A DNA stretch of 23,086 nt from contig JAEWPQ010000169.1 of the NCBI GenBank assembly GCA_023460575.1, positions 1 to 23,086 of the forward strand. The letters run 5' to 3'. The position numbers were made by a program, and so were the translations under genes. This DNA comes from Bacillota bacterium. GTDB taxonomy: Bacteria; Bacillota; Clostridia; Lachnospirales; Lachnospiraceae. The notes beneath the pieces were generated by a model that did not search any database, was not told where the DNA came from, and saw nothing but the letters and a program-made list of their open reading frames with translations. This document shows, one piece after another, positions 1 through 7,566 of this stretch (position 1 is the first letter of the stretch; each line of letters starts with the position of its first letter).

Positions 1-13
1 TCGTAAATAATAC

Positions 14-42
14 TGGAATTTAGGGGACGAGTATGGTATAAT
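14..42 (+). promoter_or_regulatory. Probable sigma-A promoter of tig
   Basis: A perfect TATAAT -10 lies at 37-42, preceded by TGG at 34-36, which makes it an extended -10. A weak -35 (TGGAAT, 14-19) sits 17 bp upstream. Transcription would begin near 49, leaving a leader of about 60 nt before the tig start. The strong -10 and extended element compensate for the poor -35. Confidence 0.6.
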
Positions 43-108
43 GCTAAATTGAAGTGTAACGCCCTGTCGGTAAGGCGGTTCACATATATCTCAAGGAGGA
101 ACCCATTA

Positions 109-1395
109 ATGAGTTTACAAGTGGAAAGATTAGAAAAGAACATGGCAAAATTAACGGTAGAAGTGCCGGCTGAGGAGTTTGAGAAGGCTCTTACCGCAGC
201 TTACAATAAGAATAAGGGCAGATTTAATATCCCTGGTTTCAGAAAAGGCAAAGCACCACGTGCCATGGTAGAAAAGATGTATGGAGCAGGTGTCTTATAT
301 GAGGACGCTGTAAATGAAGCTCTTGATGCGACATATGGAGATGCAGCAGAGGAAAGCGGACTGGAGATCGTTTCCAGACCGGAAATCAGTGTTGTTCAGG
401 TTGAAAAAGGCCAGAACTTAATCTATACCGCTACTGTAGCTGTAAAACCGGAAGTGACTTTAGGTGAATATAAAGGAATCGAAGTAACCAAAGCATCCGC
501 TGAAGTAACAGAAGAGGATATTGAAGCAGAATTAAAGAGAGTTCAGGAACAGAATTCCAGACTTGTTACCGTAGAAGACAGAGCAGTAGAAGACGGCGAC
601 CAGACAGTAATTGACTTTGAAGGCTTCGTTGACGGAAAGTCTTTCGAAGGCGGTAAGGGCGAGGATTATCCGCTTACCATCGGTTCCCATTCCTTTATCG
701 ATACATTTGAAGAGCAGCTCATTGGAAAGAAGATCGGAGAAGCCTGTGAAGTAAACGTAACCTTCCCCAATGAATATCATTCCACTGAACTTGCTGGAAA
801 ACCGGCTATGTTCAAGGTTACCGTTAAGGAAGTCAAGAGAAAAGAGCTTCCTGAGTTAAATGATGAATTCGCTGGCGAAGTTTCTGAATATGATACATTG
901 GAAGAATACAAAAACGACATAAAGGAAAAAGTTGCTGAGAAAAAGCAGAAGGCAGCAGCTACTGAGAATGAAGATCATGTTGTAGAGAAGGTTGTGGAGA
1001 ACGCAGCTATGGATATTCCAGAGCCGATGATTGACAGCCAGGTAAGCAACATGGTGAATGACTATGCAAGAAGAATGCAGAGCCAGGGGCTTTCTCTTGA
1101 CCAGTATATGAAATTTACAGGTATGACAATTGAAACTTTAAGAGAGCAGATGAAACCTCAGGCTTTAAAGAGAATTCAGACAAGACTGGTTCTTGAGGCA
1201 GTTGCCAAGACAGAGAATATTGCTGTTTCTGACGAAGCAGTAGAAAAAGAAATTGCAACTATGGCTGAAAGCTACAAGATGGAAGTTGGACAGATTAAAG
1301 AATATCTTGGCGAAAGCGGCATTGCACAGATGAAAGAAGATCTGGCAGTACAGGAAGCTGTTGATTTCCTGGTAGCAGAAGCAAAATTAGTTTAA
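109..1395 (+). CDS. tig: Trigger factor (ribosome-associated chaperone, peptidyl-prolyl isomerase)
   Basis: Trigger factor binds the ribosome at the exit tunnel and shields new chains as they emerge. The 428-residue protein has the expected family length. The ribosome-binding signature GFRKGKAP is at residues 43-50, in the N-terminal domain. An FKBP-type isomerase domain follows at about 160-245 (DGDQTVIDFEGFVDG, then FPNEYHSTELAGK). The rest is the helical C-terminal chaperone domain rich in Glu, Lys and Met. The start at 109 is chosen because AAGGAGGA (93-100) is 8 nt upstream and the protein then begins MSLQVERLEKN as expected. An open extension to 49 would start almost at the predicted transcription start and is unlikely. 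It heads the tig-clpP-clpX-lon-engB block. Confidence 0.97.
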   Translation: MSLQVERLEKNMAKLTVEVPAEEFEKALTAAYNKNKGRFNIPGFRKGKAPRAMVEKMYGAGVLYEDAVNEALDATYGDAAEESGLEIVSRPEISVVQVEKGQNLIYTATVAVKPEVTLGEYKGIEVTKASAEVTEEDIEAELKRVQEQNSRLVTVEDRAVEDGDQTVIDFEGFVDGKSFEGGKGEDYPLTIGSHSFIDTFEEQLIGKKIGEACEVNVTFPNEYHSTELAGKPAMFKVTVKEVKRKELPELNDEFAGEVSEYDTLEEYKNDIKEKVAEKKQKAAATENEDHVVEKVVENAAMDIPEPMIDSQVSNMVNDYARRMQSQGLSLDQYMKFTGMTIETLREQMKPQALKRIQTRLVLEAVAKTENIAVSDEAVEKEIATMAESYKMEVGQIKEYLGESGIAQMKEDLAVQEAVDFLVAEAKLV

Positions 1396-1411
1396 GAAGT
1401 TTTATTCCCGG

Positions 1412-1440
1412 TAGATTCCAGACATCCTGTCCGGAGTCTA
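1412..1440 (+). terminator. Hairpin between tig and clpP, possible attenuator
   Basis: The left arm 1412-1424 (TAGATTCCAGACA) pairs with 1428-1440 (TGTCCGGAGTCTA). This gives 13 positions with one G-T wobble, one A-C mismatch and a 3-nt loop. What follows is only TTCGGTTTTG, a poor T-run, so partial termination or an RNA processing/stabilising site is as likely as full termination. No convincing promoter is visible between here and clpP, so clpP probably depends on read-through from tig. Confidence 0.45.
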
Positions 1441-1480
1441 TTCGGTTTTGAGTGAGCAAGAACAGACAGGAGGAAGAAAG

Positions 1481-2068
1481 ATGAGTTTAGTACCTTATGT
1501 CATTGAATCAACCAGTAAGGGGGAACGCTCTTACGATATTTATTCCAGGCTTTTAAAAGAGAGAATTATTTTTCTCGGTGAAGAAGTGTCTGATGTTTCA
1601 GCAAGCCTTATTGTGGCACAGCTGTTGTTTTTAGAGGCAGAGGATCCCACGAAGGACATTAATCTTTATATTAACAGCCCGGGCGGATCTGTGACTGCCG
1701 GAATGGCGATCTATGATACCATGAATTATATCAAATGCGATGTTTCTACTGTCTGCATGGGTATGGCTGCAAGTATGGGGGCATTTCTTTTGGCAGGCGG
1801 TACAAAGGGCAAGCGTTTTGCACTTCCCAATGCGGAAGTCATGATTCACCAGCCCTCCGGCGGAGCGAAAGGTCAGGCAACTGAAATTCGCATCGTTGCA
1901 GAGAATATACTGAAGATTAAGAAACGCCTGAATGAAATTATGGCGGCAAACACCGGTCAGCCTTATGAAGTAATTGAACGTGATACAGAACGTGATAATT
2001 ACATGACTGCTGATGAAGCAAAGGCTTATGGGCTGATTGATAATATTCTTTACAGTCACGACCACTGA
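1481..2068 (+). CDS. clpP: ATP-dependent Clp protease proteolytic subunit ClpP
   Basis: ClpP is the serine peptidase chamber that degrades substrates unfolded by ClpX and other Clp ATPases in the cytoplasm. The 195-residue protein has the usual length and carries the whole catalytic triad: Ser98 in GMAASMGAF, His123 in MIHQPSGG and Asp172 in ERDNYM. The N-terminal SLVPYVIE and the INSPGGSVTAG oxyanion-side motif are also typical. The start at 1481 has AGGAGG at 1468-1473, 7 nt upstream. A longer in-frame TTG start at 1448 would bury this ribosome site inside the coding region. It lies between tig and clpX, as in many Firmicutes, and likely shares their transcript. Confidence 0.98.
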   Translation: MSLVPYVIESTSKGERSYDIYSRLLKERIIFLGEEVSDVSASLIVAQLLFLEAEDPTKDINLYINSPGGSVTAGMAIYDTMNYIKCDVSTVCMGMAASMGAFLLAGGTKGKRFALPNAEVMIHQPSGGAKGQATEIRIVAENILKIKKRLNEIMAANTGQPYEVIERDTERDNYMTADEAKAYGLIDNILYSHDH

Positions 2069-2070
2069 TA

Positions 2071-2203
2071 ATGAGCCATTAACAAGGAAATACCCTTAGG
2101 GTATCCCTTTATGCTCAAAAAGCATGAGCTATCAATAAGGAGCACCCTTCGGGTATCCCTTTATGCTCAAAAAGCATGAGCCATTAACAAGGAAAGTATG
2201 AGG
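2071..2203 (+). repeat. Tandem repeat of about 53 bp between clpP and clpX
   Basis: Unit 1 is 2071-2123 (53 bp), unit 2 is 2124-2175 (52 bp), and a partial third copy runs 2176-2203 into the clpX ribosome site. Each unit begins ATGAGCcATTAAcAAGGA. Each full unit holds two hairpins. Hairpin A is AAGG..ACCC loop GGGT..CCTT (2084-2109 and 2137-2161). Hairpin B is ATGCT-CAAAA-AGCAT (2111-2125 and 2163-2177), which can also pair as GCTCA..TGAGC. The units differ at several positions, so this is not a very recent duplication. No CIRCE element or CtsR box was recognised here. A role in clpX mRNA translation or stability is inference. Confidence 0.8.
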
Positions 2204-2210
2204 TGTGTAT

Positions 2211-3512
2211 ATGCCGGTAAGAACAGACGACAAGATCCGATGCTCTTTTTGCGGGAAAACCCAGGATCAGGTAAAGAAACTGATAGCCGGTTCCAATAAT
2301 GTCTACATCTGTGATGAGTGCATTGATTTATGCGCGGAGATATTAGAGGAAGAATTCGACGGTCATGATGATGAGGCACCTGATTTCAGTAACATTAATC
2401 TGATGAAGCCCAAGGAGATGAAGGCATTTTTAGATGAGTATGTTATTGGTCAGGACGAAGCAAAAAAGGTGTTGTCAGTAGCAGTATATAACCATTATAA
2501 GAGAATTACATCCGGTAAAAAGCTGGATGTGGACATACAGAAGAGTAATATTCTGATGTTGGGACCTACCGGTTCCGGTAAAACTTATCTTGCACAGACT
2601 CTGGCTAAGGTTCTTAATGTTCCTTTTGCCATTGCAGATGCCACCGCCCTTACAGAAGCCGGTTATGTTGGTGAAGACGTAGAAAACATCCTTTTGAAAC
2701 TGATTCAGGCAGCTGAATATGATATCAGCAGAGCGGAATTCGGAATCATTTATATCGATGAGATTGATAAGATCACCAAGAAATCTGAGAATGTGTCAAT
2801 CACCAGAGATGTTTCGGGTGAAGGTGTTCAGCAGGCTTTGTTAAAGATTCTGGAGGGTACGGTTGCAAGCGTTCCGCCTCAGGGAGGAAGAAAACATCCC
2901 CACCAGGAACTTTTACAGATCAATACCACCAATATTCTGTTTATCTGCGGCGGAGCCTTTGATGGTCTGGAGAAAATCATTGAACGTCGTTTAAGCGCAG
3001 GATCCATAGGATTTAATGCGGAAATTGTAGATAAAAACAAAACGGATATTGATGATCTCTTAAAAAAGACACTGCCCCAGGATCTGGTTAAATTCGGGCT
3101 GATCCCTGAATTTATCGGACGGGTACCCATTACCGTATCGCTGGAACTTTTAGATCGGGAAGCTTTGGTTAAGATTTTATCAGAACCGAAGAATGCGCTG
3201 ATTAAGCAATACCAGAAATTGTTTGAACTGGACGACGTAAAACTGGAACTGACCAGTGAAGCAGTGGAACGGATTGCGGAACTGGCTGTTGAAAGAAAAA
3301 CCGGTGCCAGAGGTTTACGCTCCATTATGGAAAGTGTTATGATGAATCTGATGTATGAGATTCCATCAGACAGCAGCATCGGAATCTGCAGAATTACCAA
3401 AGAGGTTGTGGATAAAAACGGAGAGCCGGAGCTGGTTTATCGGGATACGGCAGTTCCCAGAAAATCACTGGCTCAGAAGTTGAGAAAAGATAAGACAGGC
3501 GAGATCGCATAG
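2211..3512 (+). CDS. clpX: ClpX, ATP-dependent unfoldase subunit of ClpXP
   Basis: ClpX is the hexameric AAA+ unfoldase that recognises substrates and threads them into ClpP. The 433-residue protein has the N-terminal C4 zinc domain (Cys11, Cys14, Cys34, Cys37), Walker A GPTGSGKT (118-125), Walker B IIYIDE (179-184), the GYVG pore loop (151-154), an RKH loop (227-229), the IGF ClpP-docking loop (266-268), an arginine-finger region FIGR (301-304) and sensor-2 GARGLR (365-370). All functional elements are present. ATG 2211 is chosen over the GTG two codons upstream because GAGG at 2200-2203 is then 7 nt away. The upstream gap is the tandem repeat; a terminator-like hairpin follows the stop. Confidence 0.98.
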   Translation: MPVRTDDKIRCSFCGKTQDQVKKLIAGSNNVYICDECIDLCAEILEEEFDGHDDEAPDFSNINLMKPKEMKAFLDEYVIGQDEAKKVLSVAVYNHYKRITSGKKLDVDIQKSNILMLGPTGSGKTYLAQTLAKVLNVPFAIADATALTEAGYVGEDVENILLKLIQAAEYDISRAEFGIIYIDEIDKITKKSENVSITRDVSGEGVQQALLKILEGTVASVPPQGGRKHPHQELLQINTTNILFICGGAFDGLEKIIERRLSAGSIGFNAEIVDKNKTDIDDLLKKTLPQDLVKFGLIPEFIGRVPITVSLELLDREALVKILSEPKNALIKQYQKLFELDDVKLELTSEAVERIAELAVERKTGARGLRSIMESVMMNLMYEIPSDSSIGICRITKEVVDKNGEPELVYRDTAVPRKSLAQKLRKDKTGEIA

Positions 3513-3530
3513 ATCCCTGCATGAGTCGGG

Positions 3531-3569
3531 AAGGTGTTACAGCGAATCAAACTGCTGGAACACCTTTTT
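3531..3569 (+). terminator. Rho-independent terminator between clpX and lon
   Basis: AAGGTGTT (3531-3538) pairs with AACACCTT (3559-3566), and CAGC (3540-3543) pairs with GCTG (3554-3557), around a 10-nt loop. The T-run is TTTTT at 3565-3569. The clpX stop is 19 nt upstream and the lon start 22 nt downstream. No promoter fits between them, so lon would need read-through or a promoter inside clpX. Confidence 0.8.
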
Positions 3570-3590
3570 GAATGCAAAGGAGAGAACCTA

Positions 3591-5909
3591 ATGGTAGATA
3601 AGACAATTACAATGCCGGTTATTGCCTTGAGGGGTATGACTATTCTACCCAAAATGATGCTTCACTTTGATATCAGCCGGGAGAAATCCATCACAGCGGT
3701 TGAAAAAGCTATGGTAGGAGATCAGAAGGTATGTCTGGTGACCCAGAGAAATCCCGAAGAAACCGACCCCGGAATGGATGACTTATATCAGGTAGGAACG
3801 GTAGCTTTAATCAAACAGCTGGTAAAGCTTCCCAACAACGTAATACGTGTCATGGTGGAAGGACTGGAACGGACAGAGCTGCTGGCTCTTGATAATGAAG
3901 GACCGCTTCTTGTGGGAGAAATAGAGGAGCTGCAGGTACCGGATGATATACTGGATCCGGTTACCATACAGGCGATGGCTGAGATAGTGAAAGAAAAGCT
4001 GGAAGCCTATGGCAGGGAAAACCAGAGGATTGCCAAGGAAGTGGTGCCTGGATTGCTGGTTATTCTGGATTTAGGGGAACTCTTAGACCAGGTGGCAGTT
4101 CAGCTGTCATGGGATTACCGTCTCCGCCAGCAGGTGCTTGAAAGCGTGCTACTTGAAGAAAGATATGCTCTTGTTATGAAACACCTTATTACTGAAATAG
4201 AAGTGACTAAGGTAAAAAAGGAATTGCAGTCCCACGTTAAGGAACGGATAGATAAAAATCAGAAGGACTACATTTTAAGAGAGCAGATGAAAGTAATCCG
4301 GGAAGAGCTGGGCGAGGACAATCCGCTTACTGACAGTGATGAATATGCAAAACGTTTAAAAGCATTAAAAGCAGATAAAGAGATTAAGGAAAAGATCCAA
4401 AAAGAGATTGACCGTTTTAAATCCATGCCAGGAGGAAGTCAGGAAGCCAATGTAGTCCGGATGTATCTGGATACCGTCCTTGATTTCCCGTGGAAGAAGA
4501 TTTCAAAAGACAATAACAGCATCGTTCACGCGCAGCAGGTGCTTGACGAAGAGCATTATGGTCTGGAAAAGGTAAAGGAACGGATTCTGGAATACCTTGC
4601 AGTACGCATTCTTACGAAAAAAGGAACCAGTCCTATTATATGTCTGGTTGGACCTCCCGGAACGGGAAAAACTTCAATTGCAAGATCTGTGGCGAAAGCG
4701 CTGAACAAAGAATATGTAAGAATCAGTCTGGGCGGAATCCGGGATGAAGCAGAGATCCGGGGGCACAGAAAAACATATGTAGGTGCCATGCCGGGCAGGA
4801 TTGCAGAGGCTGTCAAACAGGCTGGAGTCAGCAATCCCCTGATGCTTCTTGATGAGATTGACAAGGTCAGCAGTGACTACAGAGGTGATACTTCTTCTGC
4901 GCTTTTGGAGGTGCTTGACAGTGAGCAGAATGTAAAATTCAGAGATCATTATATTGAACTTCCCATTGATTTATCCAATGTGCTCTTTATTGCGACAGCC
5001 AATACCATAACAACGATCCCCGGCCCTCTTCTCGACCGTATGGAAGTAATTGAAATAAACAGCTATACAGAGAATGAAAAATTCCATATTGCCAAAAACT
5101 ATCTGGTGAAAAAGCAGCAGGAAAGAAACGGTCTCATAGGAAAACCGGTTACCATAACGGATCAGGCCCTTGAAAAGATCATTCACAACTATACAAGAGA
5201 AGCTGGAGTCAGAAATTTAGAGAGGCGGATCGGTGCCGTTTTCAGAAAAGCAGCAAGAGAATACCTGGAAGATAAAAACCGGATAATTGAAATAACAGAA
5301 AATGAACTGGAGAAATACTTAGGGAAAGAAAAAGTATCCTATGACAATGTTAATGAAGAAGACCAGGTGGGAATTGTAAGAGGCCTTGCATGGACCAGTG
5401 TAGGGGGAGATACCCTGCAGATTGAAGTGAATGTAATGCCTGGTAAAGGAACTCTTCAGATGACAGGGCAGATGGGAGACGTTATGAAGGAGTCTGCACA
5501 GACTGCTTTAAGCTTTGTCAGATCCGTAGGACCGGAGTATAAAGTACCGGACGACTATTTTGAGAAGCACGATATTCATCTGCATATACCGGAGGGAGCA
5601 GTTCCAAAGGATGGACCGTCTGCAGGAATTACCATGGCAACTGCCATGCTTTCTGCCGCTACAAACCAGAAGGTTAGTGCAACAGTGGCCATGACAGGGG
5701 AAATAACCTTAAGAGGCCGGGTTCTTCCCATCGGAGGCTTAAAGGAGAAAATACTGGCAGCACGCATGGCCCGTGTAAAAACGGTTCTGGTTCCGGATAA
5801 AAACCGTCCGGACATTGCAGAATTATCGGAAGAGATAACAGAAGGCCTTGCAATTGTGTTCGTAAAGGAAATGCCGGAAGTATTAAAAGAGGCTTTCGTC
5901 CAGGAATAG
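3591..5909 (+). CDS. lon: Lon ATP-dependent serine protease
   Basis: Lon is a hexameric cytoplasmic AAA+ protease that degrades misfolded and short-lived regulatory proteins. The 772-residue protein has the LonA order: N-terminal substrate domain (about 1-200), a coiled-coil helical region (about 200-300), an AAA+ module with Walker A GPPGTGKT (354-361) and Walker B LMLLDE (417-422), and a protease domain with catalytic Ser677 in PKDGPSAG and Lys720 in GGLKEK. The 43-residue Ser-Lys spacing equals that of E. coli Lon (S679/K722). The start at 3591 has AAAGGAGA at 3576-3583. An upstream in-frame GTG at 3534 would lie inside the terminator hairpin stem and is rejected. engB follows after 12 nt and is probably cotranscribed. 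Confidence 0.98.
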   Translation: MVDKTITMPVIALRGMTILPKMMLHFDISREKSITAVEKAMVGDQKVCLVTQRNPEETDPGMDDLYQVGTVALIKQLVKLPNNVIRVMVEGLERTELLALDNEGPLLVGEIEELQVPDDILDPVTIQAMAEIVKEKLEAYGRENQRIAKEVVPGLLVILDLGELLDQVAVQLSWDYRLRQQVLESVLLEERYALVMKHLITEIEVTKVKKELQSHVKERIDKNQKDYILREQMKVIREELGEDNPLTDSDEYAKRLKALKADKEIKEKIQKEIDRFKSMPGGSQEANVVRMYLDTVLDFPWKKISKDNNSIVHAQQVLDEEHYGLEKVKERILEYLAVRILTKKGTSPIICLVGPPGTGKTSIARSVAKALNKEYVRISLGGIRDEAEIRGHRKTYVGAMPGRIAEAVKQAGVSNPLMLLDEIDKVSSDYRGDTSSALLEVLDSEQNVKFRDHYIELPIDLSNVLFIATANTITTIPGPLLDRMEVIEINSYTENEKFHIAKNYLVKKQQERNGLIGKPVTITDQALEKIIHNYTREAGVRNLERRIGAVFRKAAREYLEDKNRIIEITENELEKYLGKEKVSYDNVNEEDQVGIVRGLAWTSVGGDTLQIEVNVMPGKGTLQMTGQMGDVMKESAQTALSFVRSVGPEYKVPDDYFEKHDIHLHIPEGAVPKDGPSAGITMATAMLSAATNQKVSATVAMTGEITLRGRVLPIGGLKEKILAARMARVKTVLVPDKNRPDIAELSEEITEGLAIVFVKEMPEVLKEAFVQE

Positions 5910-5921
5910 AAAGGAAATCAT

Positions 5922-6521
5922 ATGATTATTAAAACCGTGGAACTGGAGACTGTATGCGGCATTACCAGCAAGCTCCCGGAGAATACAAAACCGGAGTTTG
6001 CATTTGCCGGTAAGTCCAATGTTGGGAAATCCTCTCTCATCAATGCCCTTATGAACCGGAAGTCCTTTGCAAGGACCTCATCTTCGCCAGGTAAAACACA
6101 GACCATTAATTTCTATAACATTAATGACTCATTCTATTATGTGGATCTTCCCGGCTACGGTTATGCAAAGGTAGCCGTGGAAGTAAAAGCAAAATGGGGA
6201 AAGATGATTGAAAATTATCTTCATAAATCCCCTATGTTAAAATGCGTATTTTTACTGATTGATATCCGTCACGAGCCTTCAGACAATGACAAAACCATGT
6301 ATAACTGGGTGGTTGGCAATGGGTATCAGCCGGTCATAATCGCCACGAAGCTGGATAAGCTGAAACGGAGCCAGGTGGCAAAAGCGTTAAAGGTGGTGCG
6401 TACCGGGCTGGGGATCGGATCTGAAGTAACCGTGATTCCATTTTCTGCAGAGACTAAACAGGGCAGAGATGAAATCTGGGACTTGATTGAGGAATCTGTA
6501 AATAGTCTTGACAAGGAGTAA
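5922..6521 (+). CDS. engB: Ribosome-biogenesis GTPase EngB (YsxC/YihA)
   Basis: EngB is a small TRAFAC-class GTPase needed for assembly of the large ribosomal subunit. The 199-residue protein is of normal length and shows G1 GKSNVGKS (30-37), a G2-region threonine in KTQTINF, G3 DLPG (75-78, in DLPGYGYAKV, the family hallmark), G4 TKLD (142-145) and a G5-like SAETKQG near residue 171. AAAGGA at 5910-5915 supports ATG 5922. It starts 12 nt after lon, the common Firmicute order. The -35 box of the next operon overlaps its last codons. Confidence 0.97.
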   Translation: MIIKTVELETVCGITSKLPENTKPEFAFAGKSNVGKSSLINALMNRKSFARTSSSPGKTQTINFYNINDSFYYVDLPGYGYAKVAVEVKAKWGKMIENYLHKSPMLKCVFLLIDIRHEPSDNDKTMYNWVVGNGYQPVIIATKLDKLKRSQVAKALKVVRTGLGIGSEVTVIPFSAETKQGRDEIWDLIEESVNSLDKE

Positions 6522-6536
6522 AAATCTTTTTATAAT
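6508..6536 (+). promoter_or_regulatory. Consensus sigma-A promoter of the amino-acid ABC operon
   Basis: A perfect TTGACA (6508-6513), an exact 17-bp spacer and a perfect TATAAT (6531-6536) are present. The -35 lies inside the final codons of engB and the -10 begins 10 bp after the engB stop. This predicts strong expression from about 6543 unless repressed. Confidence 0.9.
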
Positions 6537-6562
6537 GAACCTATTTATTACATAGAGTTCAT
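6535..6562. repeat. Inverted repeat over the -10/start site of the ABC operon
   Basis: ATGAAC-CTAT (6535-6544) pairs with ATAG-A-GTTCAT (6552-6562), a 10-bp stem with one bulged A and a 7-nt loop. It overlaps the last two bases of the -10 and the transcription start, the position expected for a repressor operator. It could instead form a short 5' RNA hairpin. No regulator is identified. Confidence 0.55.
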
Positions 6563-6588
6563 TAAGGAAGAAAGAGGAGAAAACAGTT

Positions 6589-7467
6589 ATGAAAAAAACT
6601 ATGAAGAAAATTGTATCAACTCTCATGGCGGCAGCTCTGGCAGCGGCGGCATTAACTGCCTGTTCAGGCGGAAACTCCACAGCAGGCACTTCTGGTGCAG
6701 GAAAAGAAGCAGGAGACAAGAAAGTATTAAAAGTTGCCATGGAGTGCAGCTATGCTCCTTACAACTGGACTCAGCCAACCGATGCCAACGGAGCGGTGAA
6801 GATCTCCGGAAGTTCTGATTATGCATATGGTTATGATGTAATGATGGCGAAAAAGATTGCGGACGAGCTGGGTTATAATCTGGAGATTGTAAAGCTGGAC
6901 TGGGATTCTTTAGTACCTGCTGTTCAGTCCGGTAAGGTTGACTGTGTCATCGCAGGACAATCCGTCACTGCAGAACGTATGCAGTCCGTTGATTTTACAG
7001 ATCCATACTATTTTGCAACCATCGTAGCTTTAGTAAAAGCCGGCGGCAAGTATGAGAACGCAAAAAGTGTTGCTGACTTAAAGGGCGCAGTTGCTACCTC
7101 CCAGTTAAACACCATCTGGTATGATAACTGTCTTCCCCAGATTCCGGAAGCAGACATTCAGCCGGCACAGGAATCCGCGCCGGCCATGCTTGTTTCTTTA
7201 AATTCCGGAAGATGTGACGTGGTAGTAACAGATAAACCAACCGGTCAGGCAGCTCTTATTGCATATCCTGATTTCAAGCTCCTTGATTTTACTGGTACAG
7301 ACGGGGAGTTCAAGGTCTCTGATGAAGACATTAACATCGGTGTTTCTGTTAAAAAAGGTAATGCTGAGTTAAAGGATGCCATTAACGGAGTGCTGAAAAA
7401 GATGACCAAGGATGATTTTAATAAGATGATGGAAGAGGCGATCAGTGTTCAGCCGCTTTCAAAGTAA
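6589..7467 (+). CDS. Polar amino-acid ABC transporter, substrate-binding lipoprotein
   Basis: This is a solute-binding protein of the extracellular family 3 type (amino-acid binding, SBP_bac_3-like), 292 residues. The N-terminus is a lipoprotein signal: basic MKKTMKK, a hydrophobic Ala/Leu stretch, then lipobox LTAC with Cys25 as the lipidated residue. The mature domain shows family phrases such as KVAMECSYAPYNW, YGYDVMMAKKIADELG, LDWDSLVPAVQSGKVDCVIAG and the SVTAERMQSVDFTDPYY segment. AGAGGAGA (6573-6580) precedes ATG 6589; a second ATG four codons in is less well spaced. It is the first gene of a binding protein-permease-ATPase operon. The exact amino acid cannot be read from sequence. Confidence 0.93.
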   Translation: MKKTMKKIVSTLMAAALAAAALTACSGGNSTAGTSGAGKEAGDKKVLKVAMECSYAPYNWTQPTDANGAVKISGSSDYAYGYDVMMAKKIADELGYNLEIVKLDWDSLVPAVQSGKVDCVIAGQSVTAERMQSVDFTDPYYFATIVALVKAGGKYENAKSVADLKGAVATSQLNTIWYDNCLPQIPEADIQPAQESAPAMLVSLNSGRCDVVVTDKPTGQAALIAYPDFKLLDFTGTDGEFKVSDEDINIGVSVKKGNAELKDAINGVLKKMTKDDFNKMMEEAISVQPLSK

Positions 7468-7495
7468 TAAAGGATAAAAAGAATCAGAGCTTGCA

Positions 7496-7534
7496 GGCAC
7501 GGGATAAGAGTTTTTCCGTGCCCCTTGTTCTGTT
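7496..7534 (+). terminator. Hairpin after the binding-protein gene, likely partial terminator
   Basis: GGCACGG (7496-7502) pairs exactly with CCGTGCC (7516-7522), extendable by a G-T and an A-T pair. A broken T-rich stretch follows (TTGTTCTGTTTT, 7525-7536). Placed between the binding-protein gene and the permease gene, it would let the binding protein be made in excess, a common arrangement in importer operons. It could also protect the upstream mRNA from 3' decay. Confidence 0.65.
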
Positions 7535-7566
7535 TTAACGATGCTGTGAAAGGGAGAAGGTAGTAT

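Noticed and set aside
49..108. N-terminal extension of trigger factor to an ATG at 49
   Set aside because: It would begin about at the predicted transcription start, has no ribosome site, and the real start at 109 has AAGGAGGA and the conserved N-terminus.
1631..2065. 144-codon open frame antisense to clpP
   Set aside because: Fully inside clpP on the other strand, Cys/His-rich composition typical of a shadow frame, no ribosome site seen.
2071..2203. CRISPR-like array between clpP and clpX
   Set aside because: Units are adjacent with no unique spacers, only two and a half copies, and no cas genes nearby.
2879..3400. 173-codon open frame antisense to clpX
   Set aside because: Ser-rich shadow of the clpX coding strand with no promoter, ribosome site or recognisable domain.
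3534..3590. N-terminal extension of Lon to a GTG at 3534
   Set aside because: The segment coincides with the clpX terminator hairpin, has no ribosome site, and the start at 3591 has AAAGGAGA.
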